Below, in pieces: positions 33,161 to 42,333 of a DNA stretch of 64,000 nt. Below the pieces are notes generated by a model. It ran no database searches. It saw nothing but the letters and a program-made list of their open reading frames with translations, and had not been told where the DNA came from. Each line of letters opens with the position of its first letter. The first letter of the stretch is position 1. The position numbers and the translations under genes were made by a program. The DNA is from an uncultured Rhodocyclaceae bacterium (lineage in GTDB: Bacteria > Pseudomonadota > Gammaproteobacteria > Burkholderiales > Rhodocyclaceae), in the NCBI GenBank assembly GCA_907163225.1, contig OU015322.1:3322501-3386500 (forward strand). Direction: 5' to 3'.

Positions 33161-34570
33161 ATGCCGCGTACAACAGAAGGCAATCTGATTGCCCTGACGC
33201 AGTTGGTCGAAGGTAACCCGGTGGCGACCATCGTCGTCGATGCCGACCATCGCGTCACCCACTGGAATCGCGCCTGCGCACTCCTGACCGGGGTGAGCGC
33301 CAGCGAAATGGTTGGCCGCAACGAGCAGTGGCGGGCCTTCTACGCTGAACCCCGCCCGATTCTGGCCGATTTGATCGTGGATCAAGCGGTGGAGGGTGCC
33401 GTTGCAAGTTATTACGACAGCAAGTTCAAGCGTTCCGATCTGATTGAGGGTGGCTGGGAGGCAGAGGATTTTTTCCCGGCCTTCGGCGATGGCGGGCGGT
33501 GGCTTTTTTTTACCGCCGCGGCCATCCGAAACGCCGAGGGGGAAATCGTCGGCGCCATTGAAACACTGCAGGATGTAACGGCCAGGCGGCGTGCCGAAGC
33601 GGCTCTGCAAGACTCGACCACCTTCTTGTCACAAATCATCGACGGCTCGTCGGTGGCCACGCTGGTCATCAATGCCGAGCACCGCGTCACGCATTGGAAC
33701 CACGCTTGCGAGGTGCTGACCGGCACCTTGGCCAGAGACGTGATCGGTACGGACAATCAATGGAAGGCCTTCTACGCCGGGCGGCGCCCGATCATGGCCG
33801 ACCTCGTGCTCGACGAGGCGTCGCAGAGCGAGGTTGGGCGCCTTTATCACGGCCGCTATCGGCCTTCGGCCCTGGTGCAGGGCGGCTATGAAGCGGAGGA
33901 TTTTTTCCCGCACTTTGGTGACGGCGGCCGCTGGCTGTTTTTTACGGCGGCACCCTTGCGTAACGCCACAGGTGATGTGGTTGGCGCGATCGAGACGCTG
34001 CAGGACGTCACCGAGCGGCGGCGCGCCGAGGAGGCCTTGCGCGAAAGCGAGGAGCGTTACCGCACCCTGAGCCTGACCGATTCCCTGACTGGCCTGTTCA
34101 ATTCCCGCCACTTGCATGACCGTCTTCTGGCCGAGGCCGAGCGCGCCTTGCGCTACGGGCGACCAATATCATTGCTGGTTCTCGATTGCGACAATTTCAA
34201 ACGCATCAACGACAGCTTTGGCCATCTCGTCGGCGATCAGGTGCTGCAGGCCCTGGCCGAGGTAATCCGGCACTGCCTGCGGCGCTCGGACAACGGCTTT
34301 CGCTATGGCGGCGAAGAGTTTGTCGTTTTATTGCCGGAAACCGGGTCGACCGCAGCACAGGCTTTGGCCGAGCGCTTGCGCTGTGCTTTTGCCGAGCGGG
34401 TTCTGCGCACCGCCGCTGGCGAGGAGGTTCGTTGCACGGTCAGTATCGGCGTCGCCGAATGGGTGACTGGCGACAGTGAGAAATCGCTGGTCAGGCGCGC
34501 TGATGCTGCCTGCTATCGGGCCAAGGAGCAGGGCAAAAATTGTGTCGTCGTCGCCAGTCCGACCGACTGA
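33161..34570 (+). CDS. Diguanylate cyclase with duplicated PAS-type sensors
   Basis: 469 aa. Two tandem sensor domains (residues about 8-145 and 152-290) are clearly duplicates: both have VTHWNxAC, an FYAxxRPI segment and AEDFFPxFGDGGRWLFFTAA, ending in IETLQDVT. A GGDEF domain follows with active-site GGEEF and an RxxD inhibitory site (RRSD) five residues before it, so an active, feedback-controlled c-di-GMP synthase is expected. No transmembrane segment, so a cytosolic sensor; ligand unknown. Divergent from nth. Confidence 0.92.
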   Translation: MPRTTEGNLIALTQLVEGNPVATIVVDADHRVTHWNRACALLTGVSASEMVGRNEQWRAFYAEPRPILADLIVDQAVEGAVASYYDSKFKRSDLIEGGWEAEDFFPAFGDGGRWLFFTAAAIRNAEGEIVGAIETLQDVTARRRAEAALQDSTTFLSQIIDGSSVATLVINAEHRVTHWNHACEVLTGTLARDVIGTDNQWKAFYAGRRPIMADLVLDEASQSEVGRLYHGRYRPSALVQGGYEAEDFFPHFGDGGRWLFFTAAPLRNATGDVVGAIETLQDVTERRRAEEALRESEERYRTLSLTDSLTGLFNSRHLHDRLLAEAERALRYGRPISLLVLDCDNFKRINDSFGHLVGDQVLQALAEVIRHCLRRSDNGFRYGGEEFVVLLPETGSTAAQALAERLRCAFAERVLRTAAGEEVRCTVSIGVAEWVTGDSEKSLVRRADAACYRAKEQGKNCVVVASPTD

Positions 34571-34572
34571 TA

Positions 34573-34588
34573 CTTACTTTTTGGTAAG
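34573..34588. promoter_or_regulatory. Candidate HxlR-type operator
   Basis: Near-palindrome CTTACTTTTTGGTAAG, followed at once by a further CCTTACC half. It lies 115 bp upstream of the haem-binding protein gene whose convergent neighbour encodes an HxlR regulator. The link is inference. Confidence 0.5.
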
Positions 34589-34703
34589 CACCTTACCTTC
34601 TGGTGCGTTCTTCCGCTGTCCGGGCGTTTGCCCGACAATCGTTCGCTGTCGTCGCGAGCCATGCCGCGACGAAGCCGAATGATCACCGCAACGGAGAATA
34701 ACC

Positions 34704-35441
34704 ATGCAAAAAATGTCCAAAAAACTGGGTGTGCTGTGCTTTGCACTGCTCGCTACCGGTAACGTCCTGGCCGCCAACAAGGCTTGTGCCGGTTTGCCGG
34801 GTCAGGCCGAACTCAAAGCCGCGCTGAAAGAATCCAGAGCTGCCAGCAACGGCGGTTTCAACCTCGACATGTGGGGCACCGTCGTCAATCGTAGCGGCGA
34901 AGTCTGCGCCGTCGCCTTCACAGGCGGCGATGCCGGCGCGCAATGGCCGGGCAGCCGCGTCATCTCGGCGCAAAAGGCCAATACCGCCAATGCCTTCAGC
35001 CTGACGGGCCTGGCGCTGGCCACGGCCAATCTGTATTCCGCCGTGCAACCGGGCGGCAGCCTGTTCGGCCTGCAGGAAAGCAATCCGGTCGATACCAAGG
35101 TGGCCTACGCCGGCCCGGCTTCGGCTTGGGGACAAAGCAATGATCCGATGGTCGGCAAGCGCATCGGGGGCGTCAATGTCTTCGGTGGCGGCCTTGGTTT
35201 GTATGACGCAGCCGGCAAACTGGTCGGTGCCGTTGGCGTCTCGGGCGATTCGTCCTGTGCCGATCACGCCATCGCCTGGCGTGTGCGCAATGCGCTGAAG
35301 CTGGATTACGTGCCGGGCGGCGTTGGCCCAGGCGGTGTCGATCAGATTGCCTACACCGGCGGCTGGTCGCAGCCGCATTGCAAGGATGCTGTCGTCGAAG
35401 ATCAGGTCGTCAGCAGCCTGCCGGCCACGCGCAAGAAGTAA
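34704..35441 (+). CDS. Exported haem-binding protein (GlcG/HbpS-like, DUF336)
   Basis: 245 aa. Signal peptide to about residue 23 (LLATGNVLAAN). The GlcG/HbpS-like fold is suggested by GFNLDMWGTVVNRSGEVCAVAFTG, NAFSLTGLALATANLYSAVQPGGSL and GGLGLYDAAGKLVGAVGVSGDSSCADHAIAWR, the last being the family hallmark. Periplasmic. Convergent with hxlR, 6 bp apart; a palindromic operator lies upstream. Confidence 0.85.
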   Translation: MQKMSKKLGVLCFALLATGNVLAANKACAGLPGQAELKAALKESRAASNGGFNLDMWGTVVNRSGEVCAVAFTGGDAGAQWPGSRVISAQKANTANAFSLTGLALATANLYSAVQPGGSLFGLQESNPVDTKVAYAGPASAWGQSNDPMVGKRIGGVNVFGGGLGLYDAAGKLVGAVGVSGDSSCADHAIAWRVRNALKLDYVPGGVGPGGVDQIAYTGGWSQPHCKDAVVEDQVVSSLPATRKK

Positions 35442-35447
35442 CTCGCC

Positions 35448-35801
35448 TCAAACCTCGCCAGCCGGCCCCGGTGCCGCTGGCGAGTCGCTGCGCTCAGCGA
35501 GCTGGCGCAGCCCCCATTCGTGCATGGTGTTGAGCACCGGCCACAGGCTGGTGCCGAATTCGGTCAGCGAATATTCGACGCGCGGCGGAACTTCGGGGAA
35601 AACCTGGCGATGGATGACATGATCCGCCTCCAGCTCGCGCAACTGCTGGGTCAGCACCTTCTGGGTGATGCCTTCGATGGCGTGCTGCAAGGCCGAAAAT
35701 CGCTGCGTTCCCTTGAACAGGCATTGCAGGATCTGCACCTTCCAGCGGCCGCTGACAACGTCAGCCGTTACCTTGGCAGCGCAATGCAGGTCGTCGGGCA
35801 T
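35448..35801 (-). CDS. HxlR-family transcriptional regulator
   Basis: 117 aa winged helix-turn-helix: VSGRWKVQILQCLFKGTQRFSAL is the typical N-terminal DNA-binding part, ITQKVLTQQLRELEADHVIHR the recognition helix and wing, and VEYSLTEFGTSLWPVL the family C-terminus. HxlR/MarR-like proteins often sense electrophiles or redox change. Only Cys7 and Cys27 could serve as redox thiols. Likely regulator of the adjacent haem-binding gene. Confidence 0.92.
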   Translation of the reverse strand: MPDDLHCAAKVTADVVSGRWKVQILQCLFKGTQRFSALQHAIEGITQKVLTQQLRELEADHVIHRQVFPEVPPRVEYSLTEFGTSLWPVLNTMHEWGLRQLAERSDSPAAPGPAGEV

Positions 35802-35878
35802 CTTGGGGTGTTCTCCGAAAAATAAGCAATGATCATGAACCCATTTTAGCCGAGGGCGGCGGGGGGTGTGCCGCTAGT

Positions 35879-36952
35879 TCAGGCGGTATCGCCGGTCGGC
35901 TTTGCCGGGGCGGCTCGTCGCCGTAGCGGCTGGGGCGCGCCGCTCGCTGTGTCGCTCTGGCGGGCGCGCAGCTGGCCACAGCCGCCATCGACATCCTGAC
36001 CGGCCGAGTTGCGGACGGTCGTCCGGACGCCCTGGGCGTGCAGATATTTGGTCAGTGCCGTGATGCGCTCCAGCGGCGGTCGTTGGTAAGCGAGGGCAGC
36101 GGTCGCGTTGTACGGGATCAGGTTCATGATCGCGTACTTGCCGGCGAGCAGGCGGACGATGCCGTCCATTTCTTCCATGCTGTCATTGATGCCGTCGATC
36201 AGCGTCCATTGGTACTGGATCGGATAGCCGGTGCTGCGGGCATACTGCTCGGCCAGATCGACCAGCTCGGCCGGGTCGATGCGTGGCGCCTTGGGCAGCA
36301 GTTCGGCGCGCAGTTCGGCCCGGGTCGAGTGCAGCGAAATGGCCAGCGCCGGGACGACGCGTTGCTGCGGTAAACGCTCAAAAACGCGCAAATCTCCAAC
36401 CGTCGAAAAAACCAGATTCTTGTGGCCGATGCCGCCGTAGGTGCCGAGTGCATCGATGGCTTCCAGCACGCTGTCCATGTTGTGCGACGGCTCGCCCATG
36501 CCCATGAAAACAACGCGCGTCACCTTGCGCCGGGCGCGACCGAGGACAACCTGGGCCACCATTTCGCCGCTGCTCACCTGGCGCAGGAGACCATCGCGGC
36601 CGGTCATGCAGAAGGTGCAGCCGACGGCGCAGCCGATCTGCGTTGAGACACACAGACCATCGCGCGGCAGCAGCACGCTTTCGACGGTCTGTCCGTCACC
36701 CAGTTCAACCAGCAGGCGAGACGAGCCATCGTCACCCGGATGTTCCGAGCGGACGCGGGCGAGTTTGGCAAATTCTTCACTCAGCCCGGGCAGCGCATTG
36801 CGCAGGGCCAGCGGCAGAAAATTTTCGGGCTGGTGGCGGCGCGCACCAGAGTCAAGCGGCTTGGCTTGAATCCAGGCACGCAGCACGCGGTCGACGTGAC
36901 AATCCTTGGCGCCGGTGGCGAGCAGGGTGTGGCGGAGGGCGTCGATACGCAT
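35879..36952 (-). CDS. RlmN/Cfr-family radical SAM RNA methyltransferase
   Basis: 357 aa. The radical SAM motif CxxxCxxC is CAVGCTFC (Cys108, 112, 115), followed by FMGMGEPSHNMDSV (GGE-like SAM contact) and the C-terminal NSAGQDVDGGCGQLR that carries the methyl-bearing Cys. The family methylates C2 or C8 of adenines in rRNA/tRNA. The N-terminus is shorter than typical RlmN, so this may be a paralogue and not the housekeeping rlmN. Located 42 bp after rnfE in the same direction. Confidence 0.88.
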   Translation of the reverse strand: MRIDALRHTLLATGAKDCHVDRVLRAWIQAKPLDSGARRHQPENFLPLALRNALPGLSEEFAKLARVRSEHPGDDGSSRLLVELGDGQTVESVLLPRDGLCVSTQIGCAVGCTFCMTGRDGLLRQVSSGEMVAQVVLGRARRKVTRVVFMGMGEPSHNMDSVLEAIDALGTYGGIGHKNLVFSTVGDLRVFERLPQQRVVPALAISLHSTRAELRAELLPKAPRIDPAELVDLAEQYARSTGYPIQYQWTLIDGINDSMEEMDGIVRLLAGKYAIMNLIPYNATAALAYQRPPLERITALTKYLHAQGVRTTVRNSAGQDVDGGCGQLRARQSDTASGAPQPLRRRAAPAKPTGDTA

Positions 36953-36994
36953 GCGGGCGTCTTCTTCAGGCCCGCAACGGGCTGCTTGGGGGGA

Positions 36995-37684
36995 TTAGTG
37001 GCAGCCTGCGGTGGCGACCGGGGCCGGCGGCTTCTGCTTGTTACGCTCGGCGGCGCGCGCTTCCATCCAGTTTTTCCAGGCGATCATGCAGCCGAGCAGG
37101 ATGAAGGCGCCTGGTGGCAGCAGAGCAAGCAGGAAGCCGGGGTAGCTCTCTGGCAAGACCTGAATTGGCTGCAGGCTGGGGAAAACCATGTCTATGCCGC
37201 CGAGGATGGTGCCGCTGCCGAGAAACTCGCGCATGGCGCCGAGCAATGCCAGCGTCCACAACATGCCGACGCCCATAAAAATGCCATCGAAAGTGGATTG
37301 CAGCGGCGGATTCTTGGCGGCAAAGGCTTCAACGCGAGCGAGCACGATGCAGTTGGTGACGATCAACGGGATGAAGATGCCGAGCACCAGATACAGCTCG
37401 TGCAAATTTGCGTTGAAAAGCAGGTCGACCACAGTAACCAGCGCAGCGACGATGAGGATGAAGACCGGGATGCGGATTTCGTGCGGAATGAAGTTGCGCA
37501 GGCTGGCGATGGCCACGCCCGACAGCGCCATGACAATGATGGTCGCCAGCGACAGCATGATGCCGTTGACTGCGTTGGTGGTTACCGCCAGCAGCGGGCA
37601 CAGGCCGAGAATCTGGACGATGGAGGTGTTCTGCTTCCAGATGCCGTTGCCGGCGATGGTCTTGACTTCATCACGGGTGATCAT
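36995..37684 (-). CDS. rnfE: Electron transport complex subunit RnfE
   Basis: 229 aa with six hydrophobic segments; family motifs NTSIVQILGLCPLLAVTTNAVNG and VFILIVAALVTVVDLL. RnfA/E paralogues form the membrane core that binds a [2Fe-2S] cluster through Cys residues such as the one in LGLCPLLAV. Last gene of rnfABCDGE, overlapping rnfG by 4 bp. Confidence 0.96.
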   Translation of the reverse strand: MITRDEVKTIAGNGIWKQNTSIVQILGLCPLLAVTTNAVNGIMLSLATIIVMALSGVAIASLRNFIPHEIRIPVFILIVAALVTVVDLLFNANLHELYLVLGIFIPLIVTNCIVLARVEAFAAKNPPLQSTFDGIFMGVGMLWTLALLGAMREFLGSGTILGGIDMVFPSLQPIQVLPESYPGFLLALLPPGAFILLGCMIAWKNWMEARAAERNKQKPPAPVATAGCH

Positions 37685-38343
37685 TTGGCGGCTCCTTCGG
37701 CGAACAGGCGGTTACGGTTGGCTTCGGCCCATTGTGCAGCCCGCAACACAGCTTTGGAGACAGCGCGTGGCGTGACGGTTGCGCCGGCGTGGTAGTCAAT
37801 GCGGCCACCATCCTTCTTCAATTTCCACTCCTTGTCGGTCACTTGGGCGAGCGACATTCCGTTGAATTGCGTGATCCAGGGCCGGGCCTTATTCTTGTCC
37901 TTCTTGACCTCGATGTAATCGCCGAGCCCTGGCGTTTCCTTGTGCTGCGTCACGCGCACGCCGGCCACTTCGCCGGTGGCGCGGATGGCGATGATCAGGC
38001 GAATCTTGCCGGCATAGCCATCGGGAGCGACCGCTTCGAAAACCAGGGCAACCGGTTGCCCGCCTTTGCGCGCCCGGTAAAGCTGCGTCGGATCGGCCAG
38101 GGTCAGCTCAGGCGTTGCCGGCAGGGTGAGCGTGTCTTCAAGCAGGGCGTTGTCGTATTCGCTGCGCGGCAGCACTTCGTCCACCAGCTTCATCTTTTCC
38201 TCGGCGGCCGATGCTTCGATGGCCGGCTTGGTCCACAGGTAGGCGCCGGAGAGCAGGCCGGTAAAGATGATGACGAAGACGAACAGGATGGCCGCCGTGC
38301 GGGCCGCCATGCCGGTTGCGGAAAATTCCTTCGTGGCGCTCAT
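37681..38343 (-). CDS. rnfG: Electron transport complex subunit RnfG
   Basis: 220 aa: one N-terminal transmembrane helix and a periplasmic domain with covalent FMN; the attachment motif is HAGATVTPRAVSKAV (Thr of GATxT). Takes electrons within the Rnf ferredoxin:NAD oxidoreductase. Overlaps rnfD and rnfE by 4 bp each. Confidence 0.96.
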   Translation of the reverse strand: MSATKEFSATGMAARTAAILFVFVIIFTGLLSGAYLWTKPAIEASAAEEKMKLVDEVLPRSEYDNALLEDTLTLPATPELTLADPTQLYRARKGGQPVALVFEAVAPDGYAGKIRLIIAIRATGEVAGVRVTQHKETPGLGDYIEVKKDKNKARPWITQFNGMSLAQVTDKEWKLKKDGGRIDYHAGATVTPRAVSKAVLRAAQWAEANRNRLFAEGAAK

Positions 38344-39356
38344 GCCTTGTCCTTCATGCCGAAAACAGGCGGCTGCGTGAGCAGGTCGATCAGCGGTGCA
38401 GACAGGTTCATCAGCAGCACCGCGAAGGCGACGCCGTCCGGGTAGCCGCCGAAGACGCGGATGATGTAGGTAAGCAGGCCGGCGCCTGCGCCGAAGATCA
38501 GCTTGCCGCGCGGTGTCGTGCAGCCGGAAACCGGATCGGTGGCGATGAAGAAGGCGCCGAGCATGGCGCCGCCGGAGAGCATGTGGAAGAGCGGGCTGGC
38601 GAACTGGCTCGGGTTATAGAGCCAGAGGGCACCGGACAGCGCGGTCAGCGAGGCCATGAAAGCCAGCGGCACATGCCAGGTGATCAGCTTGCGATGCCAC
38701 AGCCAGAGGCCACCGAGCAGGTAGCCGGCTGACACCCATTCCCAGCCCCGACCGGCAAAATTGCCGTAGATGTCCTGATTGGCCAGCAATGCGGTGACGT
38801 CGAAGCTGCCGTCGCTGAGATTCAGCGCTGTTTTCATGGCGTCGAGCGGGGTGGCGCCGGACAGGGCATCGAGACGGGGCGCCCAGCCGAGAATGACATT
38901 CATCTGGTCGACCAGACCCAGTTGCAGGCCAACGCTTGGCCACTGCGACATCAGCGCCGGGAAGGACACGATAGAGACGGCAAAGGCTACCATCGCCGGA
39001 TTGAACGGGTTCTGACCCAGCCCGCCGTACAGGTGCTTGGCGACGACGATGGCGAAAACCGTACCGGTAACGATCAGCCACCAAGGTGCGAGCGGCGGGA
39101 AAGTCAGGGCGATCAGCCAGGCCGTGACGATGGCAGATCCATCGGTCAGGAACATGGCCAGCGGTTTGCGCAGAATTCTGAGCATGACCGCTTCGGCCGC
39201 CAGCGCCGCCAGCGTGGCGATGGCCAGCTGGACGAGGATGGCCGGGCCGACCAGGCTGGCGTAGGCGGCGATGCCCGGGATCAGGGCGACGCAGACCTGG
39301 ATCATCACCTGGCTGACGCTGACATCTTTGAGAAGAAAGGGGGCGGGAGCGAACAT
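38340..39356 (-). CDS. rnfD: Electron transport complex subunit RnfD
   Basis: 338 aa with about nine hydrophobic segments. The covalent-FMN motif is LSGATPLDAMK and the family loop TDPVSGCTTPRGKLIFGAGAG is present. Ion-translocating membrane subunit. Adjacent to rnfC without gap. Confidence 0.96.
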   Translation of the reverse strand: MFAPAPFLLKDVSVSQVMIQVCVALIPGIAAYASLVGPAILVQLAIATLAALAAEAVMLRILRKPLAMFLTDGSAIVTAWLIALTFPPLAPWWLIVTGTVFAIVVAKHLYGGLGQNPFNPAMVAFAVSIVSFPALMSQWPSVGLQLGLVDQMNVILGWAPRLDALSGATPLDAMKTALNLSDGSFDVTALLANQDIYGNFAGRGWEWVSAGYLLGGLWLWHRKLITWHVPLAFMASLTALSGALWLYNPSQFASPLFHMLSGGAMLGAFFIATDPVSGCTTPRGKLIFGAGAGLLTYIIRVFGGYPDGVAFAVLLMNLSAPLIDLLTQPPVFGMKDKA

Positions 39357-41111
39357 TTACTCGGTTTTCTCGCCGGCCGGGGTGGCCGGCTCGGGTTCAA
39401 TCAGGTGGGCGGCAACGCGCCGCGCTTCGATATCCGACGCTGCTCGTTGCTGCTCGGACGTCAGGTTCTCGGTGTTCTTCGGCTGCACGGCCTCGCGCTG
39501 GGCCTTGGCTCGGGCCATGGCGGCTTCGATGGTGGCCATTTTTGCGGCTTTTTCCGCGTCGACCGCAGGAACGGCGCTTGTTTGCGCGGGGGCCGGGCCA
39601 GAAGCGCTTGGGGTTGCTTCCGCCGAGGCATCAGCTGGCACAGCTGCGGCCGCTGCCGCTTCGGCGGCCTTCTTGGCGGCCTGGGCTGCGGCTGCCTTGG
39701 CGAGCTTCTCGGCCTTGTCCGCCTTTTCACGCTCTTCGCGCAATTGCTTGAATTCGAAGCGCGTCTTGGCCTGATCGGCGGCGTTCTTTTCGCGTTCGCG
39801 CGCCCATATTTCGCTCTTGGCAAACCGGAAGTACTGGACCAGCGGGATGCGCGACGGGCAGACGAATGAGCAGCAACCGCATTCGATGCAGTCGAAAATG
39901 TTGTATTCCTGCGTCTTGCCGAAATTCTTGGCACGCGAGAACCAGTACATCTCGAAAGGTTGCAGTTCGTGCGGGCAAGCCTGGGCGCAGGCGCCGCAGC
40001 GGATGCACGGCATCTCCGGCGCCTTGGGCGGGAACAGGCGGTCGTCGTGGGCGATCAGGCAGTTGGTCGCCTTGATCACCGGTACATGCACATCGGGCAC
40101 CAGGAAGCCCATCATCGGGCCGCCCATGATGATGCCATCGGTGTCGGGGTGCGGCCGGGCGAGCTTGAGCAGTTCGTCCATCGGCGTGCCGATCAGCACT
40201 TCATAGTTGCGTGGATCGTGAACGTTGCCGGTCACCGTGACGAGGCGCGAAACAACCGGTTCTCCATGGGCGATGGCGCGCCAGGCGGTGTAGGCGGTGG
40301 CGACGTTGAAGCACTGGACGCCAAGATCGGTCGAGCGCTTGGCGGCCGGCACTTCCTTGCCGGTCAGTACGCGGATCAGTTGCTTGGCGCCACCGGCCGG
40401 GTAGAGCGTCGGCACCTGGATAACCGCGAAATCCTCGCCCACAGCCGCGACTGCGGCACGCATGGCGGCGGCGGCTTCCGGCTTGTTGTCCTCGATGCCG
40501 ATCAAAACCTTCTTCGGCCGCAGCAGGTCGCGGAAGATGCCGATGCCGCGCACCACTTCCTCGGCGCGTTCGCGCATCAGCAGGTCGTCGCAGGTGATGA
40601 ACGGCTCGCATTCGGCGCCGTTGATGACCATCTCTTCCATCGGCACCGTCTTCGAGGCGGTAAGCTTGCCGTGCGTCGGAAAAACGGCGCCACCCAGCCC
40701 GACCACGCCGGATTGCTGCAGGTGCTCGCGGACTTGCTCCGGCGACATCGCCGCATAGTCGAGCGGCTGGCGATCTATCCATTCGTCCTTGCCATCCGGC
40801 TCGATGACCACGCACAGCGCATCGAGGCCGGACGGATGGGGCTGGATGTGCATGGCAACGTCAACGACCGTGCCCGAAGTCGGGGCATGGACGGCGGCAG
40901 AAATCCGGCCATCCGCTTCGCCGATCAGCTGGCCTTTCAGAACCTTGTCGCCAGCCTGGACAACCGGGCGGGGCATACCGCCGATACTTTGGTGCAGGGG
41001 CACGACGAGCTTTGACGGGAGCGGTGCGATGGCAATGGGCAAGCCGACTGATTGGGTCTTGTTGGTCGGTGGCTTGACGCCGCCCTTGAATTTGAAAAGG
41101 TTCATCAGCAT
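39357..41111 (-). CDS. rnfC: Electron transport complex subunit RnfC
   Basis: 584 aa. N-terminal NADH/FMN-binding portion (GLGGAVFPTHGKL, MVINGAECEPFITCDD) followed by two [4Fe-4S] motifs, CIRCGACAQACP and CIECGCCSFVCP. A C-terminal Ala/Lys/Glu-rich extension from about residue 450 is typical of proteobacterial RnfC. Residues about 510-525 in that tail coincide with a degenerate copy of the dispersed repeat. Overlaps rnfB by one base. Confidence 0.95.
   Translation of the reverse strand: MLMNLFKFKGGVKPPTNKTQSVGLPIAIAPLPSKLVVPLHQSIGGMPRPVVQAGDKVLKGQLIGEADGRISAAVHAPTSGTVVDVAMHIQPHPSGLDALCVVIEPDGKDEWIDRQPLDYAAMSPEQVREHLQQSGVVGLGGAVFPTHGKLTASKTVPMEEMVINGAECEPFITCDDLLMRERAEEVVRGIGIFRDLLRPKKVLIGIEDNKPEAAAAMRAAVAAVGEDFAVIQVPTLYPAGGAKQLIRVLTGKEVPAAKRSTDLGVQCFNVATAYTAWRAIAHGEPVVSRLVTVTGNVHDPRNYEVLIGTPMDELLKLARPHPDTDGIIMGGPMMGFLVPDVHVPVIKATNCLIAHDDRLFPPKAPEMPCIRCGACAQACPHELQPFEMYWFSRAKNFGKTQEYNIFDCIECGCCSFVCPSRIPLVQYFRFAKSEIWAREREKNAADQAKTRFEFKQLREEREKADKAEKLAKAAAAQAAKKAAEAAAAAAVPADASAEATPSASGPAPAQTSAVPAVDAEKAAKMATIEAAMARAKAQREAVQPKNTENLTSEQQRAASDIEARRVAAHLIEPEPATPAGEKTE
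39538..39584 (+). repeat. Degenerate repeat copy in the rnfC tail
   Basis: ATTTTTGCGGC, TTTTTCCGCGTCGACC, GCAGGAACGGCGCTTGTTTG: same order as the long form with many mismatches. Shares GTCGACCGCAGGAACG with macA (46477), so it may be chance or drift. Confidence 0.45.
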
Positions 41112-41671
41112 CAGGCAGCTTTCTGCAGCGCGGCCGCCTTGATTTCAACTACTGGATATTTCCATTTCCAGTTGTCAATGTTTTCATCGATGACTTCCAT
41201 CCGGATGCATTCGACCGGACAGGGCGGCAGGCACAGTTCGCAACCAGTACATTGCTGGGCAACGATGGTGTGCATCTGCTTGGCGGCACCGACGATGGCA
41301 TCGACCGGGCAGGCCTGGATGCATAGCGTGCAGCCGATGCAGGTGTTCTCGTCGATGATGGCGATCTGCTTGGGTTTCTCTTCGGCGTCGAGCGGTTTGA
41401 CCTCGCGGCCGAGCAGGTCAGCCAGACGCTGTACGCCCTCGACGCCACCCGGCGGGCACTTGTTGATTTCGTCGCCGTTGGCAATGGCCTCGGCGTAGGG
41501 CTTGCAGCCTGGGTAGCCGCACTGGCCGCACTGGGTCTGGGGCAGGATGGCTTCGATTTTCTCGATCAGCGGATCGCCCTCGACCTTGAATTTGACCGAA
41601 GCAAAGCCGAGCAGGGCGCCAAGAACGACAGCCCCGAGGGCCATGATGGCGATGGCGAGCAGAATGTCCAT
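41111..41671 (-). CDS. rnfB: Electron transport complex subunit RnfB
   Basis: 186 aa: N-terminal membrane helix, the Fe-S motif [16 protein letters not shown], then two [4Fe-4S] ferredoxin motifs, [12 protein letters not shown] and [12 protein letters not shown]. Entry or exit point for ferredoxin electrons. Follows rnfA with a 5-bp gap. Confidence 0.97.
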   Translation of the reverse strand: MDILLAIAIMALGAVVLGALLGFASVKFKVEGDPLIEKIEAILPQTQCGQCGYPGCKPYAEAIANGDEINKCPPGGVEGVQRLADLLGREVKPLDAEEKPKQIAIIDENTCIGCTLCIQACPVDAIVGAAKQMHTIVAQQCTGCELCLPPCPVECIRMEVIDENIDNWKWKYPVVEIKAAALQKAA

Positions 41672-41676
41672 GGCGC

Positions 41677-42261
41677 TTACTGGTACTTGTCCAGACCGGC
41701 GAAGCCCATGAAGGCCAGCGCCATCAGGCCGGCTGTAACCATGGCAATGGCCACGCCGCGGAAATGGACAGGGACGTCCGCCCCTTCTGTGCGTTCGCGG
41801 ATGCCGGCAAACAGGATCAGCACGAGCGAGAAGCCGAAGGCGCTACCGGCACCGAACAGCAGGGATTCGACGAAATTGTAGCCGTTGGCGATATTGAGCA
41901 GCGGGACGCCTAGCACGGCGCAGTTGGTGGTGATCAGTGGCAGGTAGATGCCCAGCGTCTGCTGCAGCGTCGGCGAAGTCTTGGCAATGACCATTTCGGT
42001 CAACTGGACAATGGCGGCGATGGTGACGATGAAGGAGAGTGTACGCAGGTATTCCAGTCCGAACGGCATCAACAGGGTGTGGTCGATGATGTAGCTGGCG
42101 CCGGTCGCCATGGTCAGCACGAAGGTCGTGGCGGCGCCCATGCCGTAGGCGGTTTCCAGTTTCTTGGAAACGCCCATGAAGGGGCAAAGACCGAGGATCT
42201 TCACCAGCACGACGTTGTTGACCAGCACCGCGCCGACGAGGATGAATAAGTAGTGGCTCAT
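41677..42261 (-). CDS. rnfA: Electron transport complex subunit RnfA
   Basis: 194 aa with six membrane helices; [20 protein letters not shown] is diagnostic of RnfA. First gene of the operon rnfABCDGE, which builds the complex that couples ferredoxin/NAD redox chemistry to ion flow and in diazotrophs feeds nitrogenase. No nif or other rnf-linked gene is visible here. Confidence 0.97.
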   Translation of the reverse strand: MSHYLFILVGAVLVNNVVLVKILGLCPFMGVSKKLETAYGMGAATTFVLTMATGASYIIDHTLLMPFGLEYLRTLSFIVTIAAIVQLTEMVIAKTSPTLQQTLGIYLPLITTNCAVLGVPLLNIANGYNFVESLLFGAGSAFGFSLVLILFAGIRERTEGADVPVHFRGVAIAMVTAGLMALAFMGFAGLDKYQ

Positions 42262-42276
42262 AAATTAGGCAAGCGT

Positions 42277-42297
42277 AAGGCCGATATTATCGGGCTT
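42277..42297 (-). terminator. Weak hairpin between pyrD and rnfA
   Basis: Inverted repeat AAGGCCGATA / TATCGGGCTT with one mismatch and a tiny loop, about 40 bp after the pyrD stop on the minus strand. No long T-run, so termination is uncertain. Confidence 0.4.
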
Positions 42298-42333
42298 TGC
42301 TGCGGTGCAAACAACCGCGTGACAGGTATGGCT

